From: Erythrobacter longus
GTDB lineage: Bacteria; Pseudomonadota; Alphaproteobacteria; Sphingomonadales; Sphingomonadaceae
Length of the DNA stretch: 64,000 bases
Assembly: GCF_000715015.1 (NCBI RefSeq)
Contig: NZ_JMIW01000001.1
Coordinates: 186,001-250,000, forward strand
Direction: 5' to 3'
This document shows, piece after piece, positions 24,611-33,821 of the stretch (within the stretch, counting starts at the first letter, position 1; the number at the start of each line of letters is the position of its first letter). The translations under genes and the position numbers were made by a program. The notes under the pieces are model-generated. The model was not told the DNA's origin. It ran no database searches and worked only from the letters and a program-made list of their open reading frames with translations.

Positions 24611-27600
24611 ATGCCCGAGGCTCCGCTCACCCCTGACAAACGCACGATTGCGCTTGATCCTGACCTGATCGAGCCGCCATCCAAAGCGCCCTTTGTGGAG
24701 CTGGGGCTGGTGAGTTGTTTCAGCTTCCTTCGCGGCGCGTCTGATGCGGTGGACCTTGCGATGACCGCTCGGGCGCTGGGATATGATGCGCTGGGGATTG
24801 CAGATAGCAACAGCTTGGCCGGGGTCGTGCGGCTCCACACGGAAGCCAAAACCCTCAAACTACGGCCCGTGATCGGCACACGCATTGAAACGGTCGAGGG
24901 GCTCCATTTCCTCGCCTACCCGAAGGACCGCGCTGCCTATGGCCGCCTCTCGCGCCTGATCAGCCAGGGGCGGATGCAGACGCTTGACGGGGAGTGGCAG
25001 GAAAAAGGCGTGTGCGAGATCAGCCTTGCGATGCTCGCGGAGCATTCGGAAGGCGTGCAGCTGATCCTTCTCCCGCCGGGTGATCTGGAGGCCGCAATCA
25101 CCATCGAGGTTGAAAGCAATGTCGTTCCCCTTCGACCTGAAGATGGGGTGGCGGAGAAGGTGAAACTCACCGCGCCTTTCCCCAAACTGCTCCCTGATCT
25201 CACCCGGCAACTGCCAACCCTTCGTCACCTCGCTGCAAGCTATCTCTACCGCGGAGATGATGTCGCGCGCATTGATCGGTTGGACGCGCTTGCTCGCGAC
25301 AATGGCCTCACCCTGCTCGCCACCAACGATGTGCATTACCACGCCCCCTCGCGTCGCCCTTTGCAGGACGTGATGACAGCGATTGCGAACAAGACCACGG
25401 TGGCAGAGGCAGGGCATCTGCTCCACGCCAATGCCGAACGGCACCTCAAATCGCCTGAGCAAATGCTGCGCCTGTTCGCGCGCTGGCCCCATGCGATCCG
25501 TGCTGCGCGCGAAGTGGCGGACAATTGCGACTTTTCGCTCGACGAACTCTCATATGAATATCCAGAGGAAATTTACCCTGATGGGATGACCCCGCAGGAA
25601 TATCTTGAGGTGGAGACATGGGCGGGGGCTCTCCGGCGTTATCCTGAAGGCGTGCCGGACAGTGTCCACGATACGTTGGAGCGCGAACTGGCGTTGATCG
25701 CCAAGCTCGACCTTGCGCGATATTTTCTCACCATCAAGGACATCGTCGATTTCGCGCGCAGCGTCGACCCGCCGATCCTGTGTCAGGGCAGGGGGTCTGC
25801 GGCCAATTCTGCCGTCTGTTATTGTCTTGAAATCACCAGTGTAGACCCTGCCAAGCATCAACTCCTCTTCGACCGCTTCATCTCTGAAGAACGTAAAGAA
25901 CCACCCGACATCGACGTCGATTTCGAGCATGAACGGCGCGAGGAGGTGATCCAGTATATCTATGCCAAATATGGGCGAGCACGTGCCGGGCTGACGGCAA
26001 CGGTCATCCACTATCGTCCCCGAATGGCTATCCGCGAAGTGGGCAAGGCGATGGGGCTGTCTGAGGACGTGACGGCGCGCCTTGCCAAAAGCGTTTGGGG
26101 GTCATGGGGCCGCGAGATTAGCGAGAAACACGCAGGCGAAAGCGGTCTGGACGTGAGCGACCCGCATCTTCGCCGCGTGCTTGCATTGACCGAACAGATG
26201 ATCGGCATGCCGCGCCATTTGTCTCAGCATGTGGGCGGGTTTATCCTCACCGACGGGCCGCTCACTGAAACCGTGCCGATTGGCAATGGCGCCATGCCCG
26301 ACCGCAGCTTCATCGAGTGGGACAAGGACGATATTGAGGCTCTGGGTATCCTCAAGGTCGATGTGCTGGCGCTGGGGATGCTCACTTGCATCAAGAAATG
26401 CCTTGATCTGCTCACCGCGCACCACGACCGCACTCTCACGCTTGCCACCGTCCCGCGCGAGGATCCGGAGACTTATGCGATGCTGCGAAAGGGAGATTCG
26501 CTGGGTGTTTTCCAGGTGGAGAGCCGCGCGCAGATGAACATGCTCCCGCGCCTTCGTCCGCGTGAGTTTTATGATCTGGTGATTCAGGTCGCGATTGTGC
26601 GCCCGGGGCCGATCCAAGGGGATATGGTGCACCCCTATCTCAAACGCCGCCGGGGCGCAGAGCAGGTGATGATCCCCAAGCCATCACCAGCGCACGGTCC
26701 TCCTGATGAGCTTTCCAGCATCTTGGCGCGCACTTTGGGTGTGCCGATTTTTCAGGAGCAGGCGATGAAAATCGCTCTTGATGCCGCCAAATTCTCGTCG
26801 CTTGAGGCCAACCGTTTGCGTAAAGCCATGGCGACGTTCCGGTCGCGCGGGATGGTGGATGAACTGCAAGACATGATGGTCGAGCGGATGGTCACGCGCG
26901 GCTATGAACGCGACTTTGCTCAGCGGTGCTTCAACCAGATCAGGGGATTTGGCGAATACGGTTTTCCCGAAAGCCACGCGGCGTCTTTTGCGCATCTGGT
27001 GTATGTTTCAAGCTGGCTCAAATGCCATTTCCCGGCGGCCTTTGCAGCAGCTTTGCTGAACTCTCAGCCGATGGGCTTTTATGCGCCCGCTCAGATTGTG
27101 CGCGATGCAAGGGAGCACGGCGTGGAGGTGTTGCCAGTGGATGTGAATGCAAGCGAGTGGGATTGTACGCTGGAGATTGCGCAGGCCCACCCCGCTGCGA
27201 CTAGCGCCGACGATGTCGACGCCAGTCTCACTGCCCCTCCCGCAAGCGGGAGGGGAGCGAAGCTTGGCAGCTTGCTGCCTAGCGAAGCGGGGTGGGCAGG
27301 GCGCAATCAGGGCCGCCAAGACCGGCACATCGCCCTGCGCCTGGGCCTGCGCCAAATTGACGGTTTGCATGAACATATCGCCGCGCAGCTTGTCGCAGAG
27401 CGTACAGAGAATGGCCCGTATCGCGATGTGGCTGAACTGCGTGAGCGCGCCGGGCTCTCGCCGCCGCATATCGAGCGGCTTGCGAGCGCGGACGCTTTCA
27501 CCTCTCTGAACCTGTCTCGCCGCCAAGCCCTTTGGGATGCGCGCAGCCTTATTGCAGGGCCTGACCTGCCGCTGTTCCGGGCTGCTGAGGAGCGCGATGA

Positions 27601-28213
27601 AGGGGCGGAGAAATCGCCCACGAAGCTTCCCACAATGCCGATGTCCGAAGAGGTGGTGAACGATTATCAGACCACGCGGTTGAGCCTGAAAGCGCATCCG
27701 ATGGCTTTCCTGCGGCCGCGTCTTGCCGAGCGCGGATTTGTGCGCGCCTGTGACCTCAGGAACCGCAAATATCGCTCCATGGTACAGGTTGCAGGCGTTG
27801 TCCTCATCCGTCAGCGCCCCGGCAGCGCCAAGGGCGTGTGTTTTATCACGCTGGAGGATGAGACCGGGGTGGTGAACCTTGTGGTGTGGCCTGACCTGAA
27901 AGAGAAACAGCGCGGCGTGGTCATGGGCGCGCGGCTGATGGAGGTGCGGGGGCGCGTTGAATATGACGATGAAGTCATCCACGTGATCGCGCAAAATATG
28001 GTCGATGCCAGCGACCAACTTTACGCGCTGTCTGATGATATGCTGACCGCCCCGCTCGCCCGGGCAGACCATGTGAACACGCCGCTTCAGGGACGAAAAG
28101 CGCCAGCGACGCGCGAAGCGATACATCCGCGCGACATGATCGATGAGCTACCAGCCTCACGAGGGCACCCGCGCAATCACCGGATCATTCCTAAATCGCG
28201 GGACTTTCACTAA
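24611..28213 (+). CDS. dnaE2: Error-prone DNA polymerase DnaE2
   Basis: C-family polymerase of the SOS mutasome, 1200 residues, longer than most DnaE2. The PHP domain starts at about residue 29 (FVELGLVSCFSFLRGASDAVDLA). The polymerase core has the catalytic aspartates in PDIDVDF (Asp433, Asp435), CQGRGSAANSAVCY and HVGGFILTDGPL. The C-terminus has the helix-hairpin-helix and OB domains (VQVAGVVLIRQRPGSAKGVCFITLEDETG). Residues about 859-896 are encoded by a 113-bp nested palindromic element that appears to have been inserted without breaking the frame. ImuB should recruit it to the clamp. Confidence 0.95.
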   Translation: MPEAPLTPDKRTIALDPDLIEPPSKAPFVELGLVSCFSFLRGASDAVDLAMTARALGYDALGIADSNSLAGVVRLHTEAKTLKLRPVIGTRIETVEGLHFLAYPKDRAAYGRLSRLISQGRMQTLDGEWQEKGVCEISLAMLAEHSEGVQLILLPPGDLEAAITIEVESNVVPLRPEDGVAEKVKLTAPFPKLLPDLTRQLPTLRHLAASYLYRGDDVARIDRLDALARDNGLTLLATNDVHYHAPSRRPLQDVMTAIANKTTVAEAGHLLHANAERHLKSPEQMLRLFARWPHAIRAAREVADNCDFSLDELSYEYPEEIYPDGMTPQEYLEVETWAGALRRYPEGVPDSVHDTLERELALIAKLDLARYFLTIKDIVDFARSVDPPILCQGRGSAANSAVCYCLEITSVDPAKHQLLFDRFISEERKEPPDIDVDFEHERREEVIQYIYAKYGRARAGLTATVIHYRPRMAIREVGKAMGLSEDVTARLAKSVWGSWGREISEKHAGESGLDVSDPHLRRVLALTEQMIGMPRHLSQHVGGFILTDGPLTETVPIGNGAMPDRSFIEWDKDDIEALGILKVDVLALGMLTCIKKCLDLLTAHHDRTLTLATVPREDPETYAMLRKGDSLGVFQVESRAQMNMLPRLRPREFYDLVIQVAIVRPGPIQGDMVHPYLKRRRGAEQVMIPKPSPAHGPPDELSSILARTLGVPIFQEQAMKIALDAAKFSSLEANRLRKAMATFRSRGMVDELQDMMVERMVTRGYERDFAQRCFNQIRGFGEYGFPESHAASFAHLVYVSSWLKCHFPAAFAAALLNSQPMGFYAPAQIVRDAREHGVEVLPVDVNASEWDCTLEIAQAHPAATSADDVDASLTAPPASGRGAKLGSLLPSEAGWAGRNQGRQDRHIALRLGLRQIDGLHEHIAAQLVAERTENGPYRDVAELRERAGLSPPHIERLASADAFTSLNLSRRQALWDARSLIAGPDLPLFRAAEERDEGAEKSPTKLPTMPMSEEVVNDYQTTRLSLKAHPMAFLRPRLAERGFVRACDLRNRKYRSMVQVAGVVLIRQRPGSAKGVCFITLEDETGVVNLVVWPDLKEKQRGVVMGARLMEVRGRVEYDDEVIHVIAQNMVDASDQLYALSDDMLTAPLARADHVNTPLQGRKAPATREAIHPRDMIDELPASRGHPRNHRIIPKSRDFH
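27185..27297. repeat. Nested palindromic element inside dnaE2
   Basis: Terminal arms GCCCACCCCGCT and AGCGGGGTGGGC are perfect 12-bp inverted repeats. Inside lie CCCCTCCCGC-AA-GCGGGAGGGG (10-bp arms, 27234-27255) and GGCAGC-TT-GCTGCC (27266-27279). The translated segment is rich in Ala, Gly and Ser and does not resemble DnaE2 sequence. The element looks like a sphingomonad-type REP/palindromic repeat that normally sits between genes. Confidence 0.75.
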
Positions 28214-28222
28214 AGGAAACGC

Positions 28223-28966
28223 ATGGCACGAAAACCTCGATCAAAGTCGAGACAGCGCAAGCGCACAGGCGGTAAGCGGCCTTTTCTGAGCGTGGCCTTG
28301 GTCTGTATCGGCGCGCTTGCGGGGTTTGCGGGGTGGAACTGGCTAGAGCGTCACCCGCAACACAACCCGCTTGCACCGCTCGATTTGCGCCATCCCATTG
28401 GCCTTGCAACCACCACGAAACTTGTCGCTCTACGCGATGATATCCCGGCTTGCAGGGCCGTCCTTGATCGCAGTGAGATCGCGTACAGTGCACTGCCTGA
28501 GACGGGCGAAGGGCCATGTGCGCGGCCTGACCGAACTGAGCTTACCTCCTTTCCGCTTCGCCCCAGCGTGCCTGCGACAACATGCCCTGTGGCTGCGGCT
28601 TTGGAAGTATGGCGCGCGAAAAGCGTTGCCCCTGCCGCGCGCGAAATACTGGGAAGCGAGCTTTCCCATTTTGAACATATGGGGGTCTATAATTGCCGCC
28701 GGATGCGCGGGGGCAGCTCCAATGCGTGGAGCGAGCATTCAACCGGAAACGCGATTGATATCAGCGCAGTGGTACTGAAAGATGGACGGCGCATCAGCCT
28801 GATCGATGATTGGGATGGTGATGCGGACCGGGCGCGTTTCCTGCGCCAAATTCGCGATGATGCCTGCGGTGTTTTTGCAGTGGTGCTCTCACCCGATTAC
28901 AACGCGGCGCACGCTGATCATTTTCACTTTGACCAGGGCGGTACCTGGGTCGGAGCCTGCCGTTAA
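28223..28966 (+). CDS. Extensin-like family protein (membrane-anchored)
   Basis: A 247-residue protein with a very basic N-terminus (MARKPRSKSRQRKR), one membrane helix (FLSVALVCIGALAGFAGW) and an extracytoplasmic extensin-like C-terminal domain. The conserved cysteines and the EHSTGNAIDISAV and HADHFHFD metal-type motifs are present, as in D-Ala-D-Ala carboxypeptidase-like folds, suggesting a cell-wall peptidase role. It starts 9 bp after dnaE2 and could be transcribed with the SOS unit by read-through. Its 3' end overlaps phoB on the other strand by 4 bp. Confidence 0.85.
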   Translation: MARKPRSKSRQRKRTGGKRPFLSVALVCIGALAGFAGWNWLERHPQHNPLAPLDLRHPIGLATTTKLVALRDDIPACRAVLDRSEIAYSALPETGEGPCARPDRTELTSFPLRPSVPATTCPVAAALEVWRAKSVAPAAREILGSELSHFEHMGVYNCRRMRGGSSNAWSEHSTGNAIDISAVVLKDGRRISLIDDWDGDADRARFLRQIRDDACGVFAVVLSPDYNAAHADHFHFDQGGTWVGACR

Positions 28967-29652
28967 GCCGGTTCGAGCGCGTATCCGGCAGAGCGCACCG
29001 TCCGGATCGGGTCTTTGACGCCTTCCATCTCAATCGCTTTGCGCAGGCGGCGGATGTGCACATCGACGGTGCGCAATTCGATATCGCTTCCCGTGCCCCA
29101 GACACCATCCAGCAATTGACCACGGCTGAAAACCCGGCCCGGGCTTTCCATGAAGAATTTCAGCAGCCGATATTCGGTTGGGCCCAGCTTCAGAGCCTCA
29201 CCGCGCCGTTGAACCCTATGGGCGACCGGGTCCAGTTTGATGTCACCGACCTCGATGCTCTCACCGGCAAGCGCCGGGCGAATGCGGCGCATTACCGCAG
29301 CGACACGGGCCAGCAATTCTCGCGGGGAAAAGGGTTTGGTCAGATAGTCATCAGCGCCCATTTCAAGCCCGCGCACCCGGTCGTCTTCGGTCTCACGCGC
29401 GGTGAGCATGATGATAGGCACGTGCGCGGTCGCCTTGTCGCGGCGCAATTGGCGGCACACTTCGATGCCGCTGGTGCCTTCGATCATCCAGTCGAGGATG
29501 ACAAGGTCCGGCACATCTTCGCGGGCAAGGACAAGCGCATCATCGCCGTCCTTGGTGCATCGCACGTTATACCCCTCATTCTGGAACCGATATTCCAGCA
29601 ATTCAGAAAGGGCAGGATCGTCTTCAACCAGTAGCAATTTGGCGGCAAACAT
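28963..29652 (-). CDS. phoB: Phosphate regulon response regulator PhoB
   Basis: A 229-residue OmpR-type regulator. The receiver domain has Glu10-Asp11-Asp12, phosphoacceptor Asp54 (VILDWMI) and Lys in YLTKPFSP. The winged-helix DNA-binding domain ends RTVDVHIRRLRKAIE and IRTVRSAGYAL. It is the last gene of the minus-strand pho locus and is separated from phoU by 43 bp. It should bind the tandem Pho box at 36427-36466. Confidence 0.96.
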   Translation of the reverse strand: MFAAKLLLVEDDPALSELLEYRFQNEGYNVRCTKDGDDALVLAREDVPDLVILDWMIEGTSGIEVCRQLRRDKATAHVPIIMLTARETEDDRVRGLEMGADDYLTKPFSPRELLARVAAVMRRIRPALAGESIEVGDIKLDPVAHRVQRRGEALKLGPTEYRLLKFFMESPGRVFSRGQLLDGVWGTGSDIELRTVDVHIRRLRKAIEMEGVKDPIRTVRSAGYALEPA

Positions 29653-29695
29653 CGGCTTGGCATCCTATGGTTTCGACAGGTACTAAAAAACTACC

Positions 29696-30364
29696 TCAGC
29701 GGTCATCCTCTGGCGGGTAAACACCTGTTGCAGCGAAGTGGACCATTTCTGCGACATTGGTCGCGTGGTCGCCAATCCGTTCCAGATTGCGCGCAACGAA
29801 AAGCAGCTGCGCCGCGCTTGAAATGGTGGCAGGGTTTTCCATCATGTGGCTGACAAGATTGCGGAAAATGCTGTTGTAAAAAGCATCGACCTTATTGTCG
29901 GTGGCGATCACTTCGCGCGCCAGATCCGGGTCGCGCGCGGCATAGGCGGTAAGCACATCGTGCACCATTTCGGCGGCCACTTCGCCCATTGCGGGCAGCA
30001 AAGTGAGAGGCTCAAATCGGTCCTTGCCGTCAATCTCGCCCACGCGTTTCGCGATGTTCTTGGAATAGTCGCCAATGCGTTCAACCACGCCTGCGATTTT
30101 GAGCGCTGCGATCACTTCGCGAAGGTCATCGGCCATCGGCGCGCGAAGGGCGATCACCCGGATCGCCAGCTTGTCGACCTGCATTTCGAGCTCGTCGAGC
30201 TTCTTGTCGCTTTCAACGACCTTTTTTGCGCGCTCCTTATCGCCCGTGACAAGCGAGGCGAGTGCCTCTTCGATTGCCACTTCGGCCAAGCCGCCCATCT
30301 CTCCGATGAGGCCGCGAAGCCGGGTGATGTCCTCGTCGAACGCCTTTACTGTATGGTCTGTCAT
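29696..30364 (-). CDS. phoU: Phosphate transport regulator PhoU
   Basis: A 222-residue all-helical protein with two PhoU repeats (FDEDITRLRGLIGEMGGLAE; LVSHMMENPATISSAAQLLF). Metal-binding signatures such as NLERIGDHATNVAE and VVERIGDYSKNIAK are intact. It mediates inhibition of PhoR by the Pst transporter when phosphate is plentiful. Its start overlaps the pstB stop by one base. Confidence 0.95.
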   Translation of the reverse strand: MTDHTVKAFDEDITRLRGLIGEMGGLAEVAIEEALASLVTGDKERAKKVVESDKKLDELEMQVDKLAIRVIALRAPMADDLREVIAALKIAGVVERIGDYSKNIAKRVGEIDGKDRFEPLTLLPAMGEVAAEMVHDVLTAYAARDPDLAREVIATDNKVDAFYNSIFRNLVSHMMENPATISSAAQLLFVARNLERIGDHATNVAEMVHFAATGVYPPEDDR

Positions 30365-31152
30365 TAGCCGTATCGCCCAGTGATATAGTCTTTGGTGCGT
30401 TGCTCGATGGGGTTGGTGAAGATATCGGACGTACGCCCGTATTCAACAATCTCACCAAGGTGGAAGAACGCCGTTCGATCAGAAACACGCGCCGCTTGTT
30501 GCATGGAGTGGGTGACGATGACGATAGCATATCGGCTCGAAAGCTCTGCAATAAGTTCTTCGATCTTCGCTGTCGCAATCGGGTCAAGCGCGGAGCAAGG
30601 CTCGTCCATAAGGATGACTTCCGGGTCCACCGCAATCGCGCGCGCAATGCACAAACGCTGTTGCTGACCGCCCGATAGCGCCGTGCCCGGATCGTTCAGG
30701 CGATCTTTGACTTCATCCCAAAGGCCAGCGCGCCTCAGCGAGCTTTCAACGATCCCGTCAAGGTCGCCCTTTTGTTCAAAAATACCGTGGATGCGCGGGC
30801 CATAGGCGATGTTGTCATAAATCGACTTGGGGAAGGGATTGGGTTTTTGAAACACCATCCCGACACGGGCACGCAATTGCACCACGTCCATTTTGTTTGA
30901 ATAGATGTCTTCGCCATCCAGCTCGATCTGACCTTCGACACGGGCGGATGGGATCGTATCATTCATGCGGTTCAATGCCCGCAGGAATGTCGATTTGCCG
31001 CAGCCTGATGGGCCGATAAAGGCCGTCACATATTTCGCAGGGATCGCGATAGAGACGTCTTTGATGGCTTGCTTGTCGCCGTAATACACAGAGACGCCTT
31101 CGGCGCTCATCTTTGGGTCGACGGCTTCAAGATTGGGATGAATTACAGTCAC
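30364..31152 (-). CDS. pstB: Phosphate ABC transporter ATP-binding protein PstB
   Basis: A 262-residue ATPase. Walker [10 protein letters not shown], signature [14 protein letters not shown], Walker [14 protein letters not shown] and the switch His in IVTHSMQQA are present. The start is GTG, overlapping the pstA stop by 4 bp (GTGA), which indicates coupled translation in the order pstS-pstC-pstA-pstB-phoU. Confidence 0.96.
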   Translation of the reverse strand: MTVIHPNLEAVDPKMSAEGVSVYYGDKQAIKDVSIAIPAKYVTAFIGPSGCGKSTFLRALNRMNDTIPSARVEGQIELDGEDIYSNKMDVVQLRARVGMVFQKPNPFPKSIYDNIAYGPRIHGIFEQKGDLDGIVESSLRRAGLWDEVKDRLNDPGTALSGGQQQRLCIARAIAVDPEVILMDEPCSALDPIATAKIEELIAELSSRYAIVIVTHSMQQAARVSDRTAFFHLGEIVEYGRTSDIFTNPIEQRTKDYITGRYG

Positions 31153-32426
31153 CAGGATTTCTCAAACTTGTTGCGCAGATAAATGGCGAGGCCATTCATC
31201 ATCAGGAGGACGATCAGAAGCACGATAATAGCGGCACTTGTCCGCTCGACAAAGCCGCGGTCGATTTCATCGGACCACAGGAAGATTTGCACCGGCAGAA
31301 CGGTGGCGGCTGAGGTAAATCCGTCGGGCGGCGATGCGACAAAAGCGCGCAAACCAATCAGAATGAGCGGCGCCGTTTCACCCAACGCACGCGCCATGCC
31401 GATAATTGTACCGGTCAGCATTCCGGGGAGCGCGAGGGGCAGGACGTGGTGGAACACGACTTGAACAGGCGATGCGCCCACGGCAAGCGCGCCATCACGG
31501 ATGGACGGGGGCACTGCCTTGATCGCGTTACGCCCGGAAATAACGATCACCGGCATCGTCATCAGCGCAAGCGTGACCCCGGCAATGATCGGAGTGGAGC
31601 GCAGGGTTGGAAAGGCCGTCATCAGAAAGAACAGGCCCAAAAGACCAAAGATGATCGATGGGACAGCGGCCAAATTGTTGATCGACACCTCAAGAAAATC
31701 AGACCAGCGGTTCTTTGGCGCGTATTCCTCAAGGTAAAGCGCAGCCATAATTCCGATCGGGAAGGCCAGCATAAAGGTCACCAGCATGGTGAGCACCGAC
31801 CCTTTGAGCGCGCCCCAGATACCGGCAAGTTGTGGATCGGTTGCGTCCGACCTTTCAAGGAAACCGAAGTCGAAATTCTTGTCCAACAAACCTTTGGCAG
31901 AAAGGTCGCTAGCAAGCTCCTGCATTTGTGTGGAGCCTTCGCCGGAATACCCCGCCGAAAGGTTTGCGGATGCGGGAAGTTCAAGCAATTCCTTGCGCGT
32001 CAACATCGACGGGTTGGCATGGATCATCGCCGCCACTTCGCGCCAGGCTTCGCTGTTAAGCTCTTCGGCCCCTTCATTTCCAAGACTAGCCTGAGCCGCG
32101 CCATAGACCACAGAGCGGAGGCCCTGATTATCAAGGCTGCGCATGGTTTCAGCCGGTGTCGCGCCTTGCTCGGGCGCGGTAAGGCCGCTTTGCACAAAGT
32201 CGATTTCGACGGACAATTCAGCGCGCTGGAAACCGCCAAGGCCGTTGAACGCCATGTTCGCAAGCAGCACGATCAGCACGATCACCGAGAAGGAAATCGC
32301 GGCAAGACCAAGCATCTTGAAGCGACGCTCCTGTGCGTAGCGGACTTTCAAACGCTGCGCGAACCGTTCGGTATCGTGAGCATTTACGGGCGCGTTGCCG
32401 GCGGTGGGGGCGAGAGTATCACTCAT
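31149..32426 (-). CDS. pstA: Phosphate ABC transporter permease PstA
   Basis: A 425-residue inner-membrane permease. One N-terminal helix is followed by a long periplasmic insert (about residues 60-205), then the conserved six-helix permease domain. The EAA-type cytoplasmic loop is visible as [21 protein letters not shown]. The periplasmic insert makes it longer than E. coli PstA (about 296 residues), as is usual in alphaproteobacteria. It overlaps pstC by 8 bp. Confidence 0.93.
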   Translation of the reverse strand: MSDTLAPTAGNAPVNAHDTERFAQRLKVRYAQERRFKMLGLAAISFSVIVLIVLLANMAFNGLGGFQRAELSVEIDFVQSGLTAPEQGATPAETMRSLDNQGLRSVVYGAAQASLGNEGAEELNSEAWREVAAMIHANPSMLTRKELLELPASANLSAGYSGEGSTQMQELASDLSAKGLLDKNFDFGFLERSDATDPQLAGIWGALKGSVLTMLVTFMLAFPIGIMAALYLEEYAPKNRWSDFLEVSINNLAAVPSIIFGLLGLFFLMTAFPTLRSTPIIAGVTLALMTMPVIVISGRNAIKAVPPSIRDGALAVGASPVQVVFHHVLPLALPGMLTGTIIGMARALGETAPLILIGLRAFVASPPDGFTSAATVLPVQIFLWSDEIDRGFVERTSAAIIVLLIVLLMMNGLAIYLRNKFEKSW

Positions 32427-33795
32427 AAGCTTCGCGATACCTTTTAACGACGCTCAAGGCGACGAAGTTGAGGGCCAAGGTCACAAGGAACAGGATGAAG
32501 CCAAGCGCAAAGGCGCTAAGCGTTGCTGGGTGATCAAAGCTGCCTTCACCGGTTAGCATCGCAACGATCTGCACCGTGACGGTGGTCATGGAATCGAGCG
32601 GGTTGGCAGACAGATTGGCAGCGGTCGAGGCCGCCATCACCACGATCATCGTTTCACCGATCGCGCGGCTGATCGCCAGCATCACCCCGCCGACAATACC
32701 GGGAAGGGCGGCAGGAACGAGAACCTGCTTGATCGTTTCGGACGTGGTCGCGCCCATCGCAAGGCTGCCATCGCGCATCGCCTGGGGCACGGCAGCGATG
32801 CTGTCATCGGCCATGGAAGAAACGAACGGGATAATCATCACGCCCATCACAAGCCCTGCGGCAAGCGCGCTTTCAGATGAGGCGTTGGCAATACCCACCG
32901 ACATGGCGATGTCGCGGATCATCGGTGCAACGGTCAGCGCAGCGAAATAGCCGTACACAACCGTTGGAACCCCTGCGAGGATTTCGAGTGCGGGCTTTGC
33001 CCAGGCGCGGAAGCGCGGGTGGGCGTATTGGGTGAGGTAAATCGCGCTCATCATGCCGACGGGGATCGCAACAATCATCGCAATCACCGCGCCGATCAAA
33101 AGCGTGCCCCAGAACAGCGGAATTGCACCGTAACGTGTGGGGTCGGGATTGTCGGGGTTCGCCATCGGGTCAGGCGACCAGAATGTGCCGAACAGGAAGT
33201 CAATCGGCGACACCATCTCAAAGAACCGGAAGGTTTCAAAGATAAGGCTCGCCAGAATGCCAAAGGTGCTGAACACAGCGACGAGCGAGGCAAGGATCAG
33301 CATGGCCATAATGACCCGCTCAACCCGCGTGCGTGCGCCAAAATCAGGTTTTACCCGAAGGTAGGACCAAGCGCCCGCAGCGCCTGCAATAATCACGGTC
33401 AGGGCAATCCCGATCCAGCGATATTGCGACAGCGCATCGCTAAACGGTGCAACCATAGGAAGGGCGTCGGGATTGGTCGTCGAGGCAAGCGCCCCGGACG
33501 CAACCGCGCGCGCTTCTCTCAACGCGTCCAGCCGAGCGCTGTCGATCGCTGGCAGGCCATCGGCTGCTGGACTGGCCAACACCGACTGGATCACGAGATT
33601 TGGTGAAATCGCGTCCCAGATGAACACAAAAATAATGGTTGGTACGAAGATCCAAAGACCCACGTACCAACCGTGATAGTTGGGAAGGCTGGCCAACCTG
33701 CTGCCGGAATTGGCACGCAGCGCCCATGCGCGGCTGCGTGCTGACAGCCATCCGGCAAGGGCCAGGCCCAGAACCAAAAGGAAGGAAGCAGTCAG
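32419..33795 (-). CDS. pstC: Phosphate ABC transporter permease PstC
   Basis: Inner-membrane permease of about 458 residues, with a long N-terminal extension before the core. The EAA loop is present as MRDGSLAMGATTSETIKQVLVPAALPG near the C-terminus, and the core has six helices. No ATG or GTG lies near the expected start. A CTG at 33795 has AGGA seven bases upstream and is the best-placed initiation codon. A TTG at 33777 lacks a ribosome-binding site. The start is therefore provisional; the rest is certain. Confidence 0.88.
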   Translation of the reverse strand: MTASFLLVLGLALAGWLSARSRAWALRANSGSRLASLPNYHGWYVGLWIFVPTIIFVFIWDAISPNLVIQSVLASPAADGLPAIDSARLDALREARAVASGALASTTNPDALPMVAPFSDALSQYRWIGIALTVIIAGAAGAWSYLRVKPDFGARTRVERVIMAMLILASLVAVFSTFGILASLIFETFRFFEMVSPIDFLFGTFWSPDPMANPDNPDPTRYGAIPLFWGTLLIGAVIAMIVAIPVGMMSAIYLTQYAHPRFRAWAKPALEILAGVPTVVYGYFAALTVAPMIRDIAMSVGIANASSESALAAGLVMGVMIIPFVSSMADDSIAAVPQAMRDGSLAMGATTSETIKQVLVPAALPGIVGGVMLAISRAIGETMIVVMAASTAANLSANPLDSMTTVTVQIVAMLTGEGSFDHPATLSAFALGFILFLVTLALNFVALSVVKRYREAYE

Positions 33796-33821
33796 CGTCT
33801 TATCCTAACTTACAAATTGCC

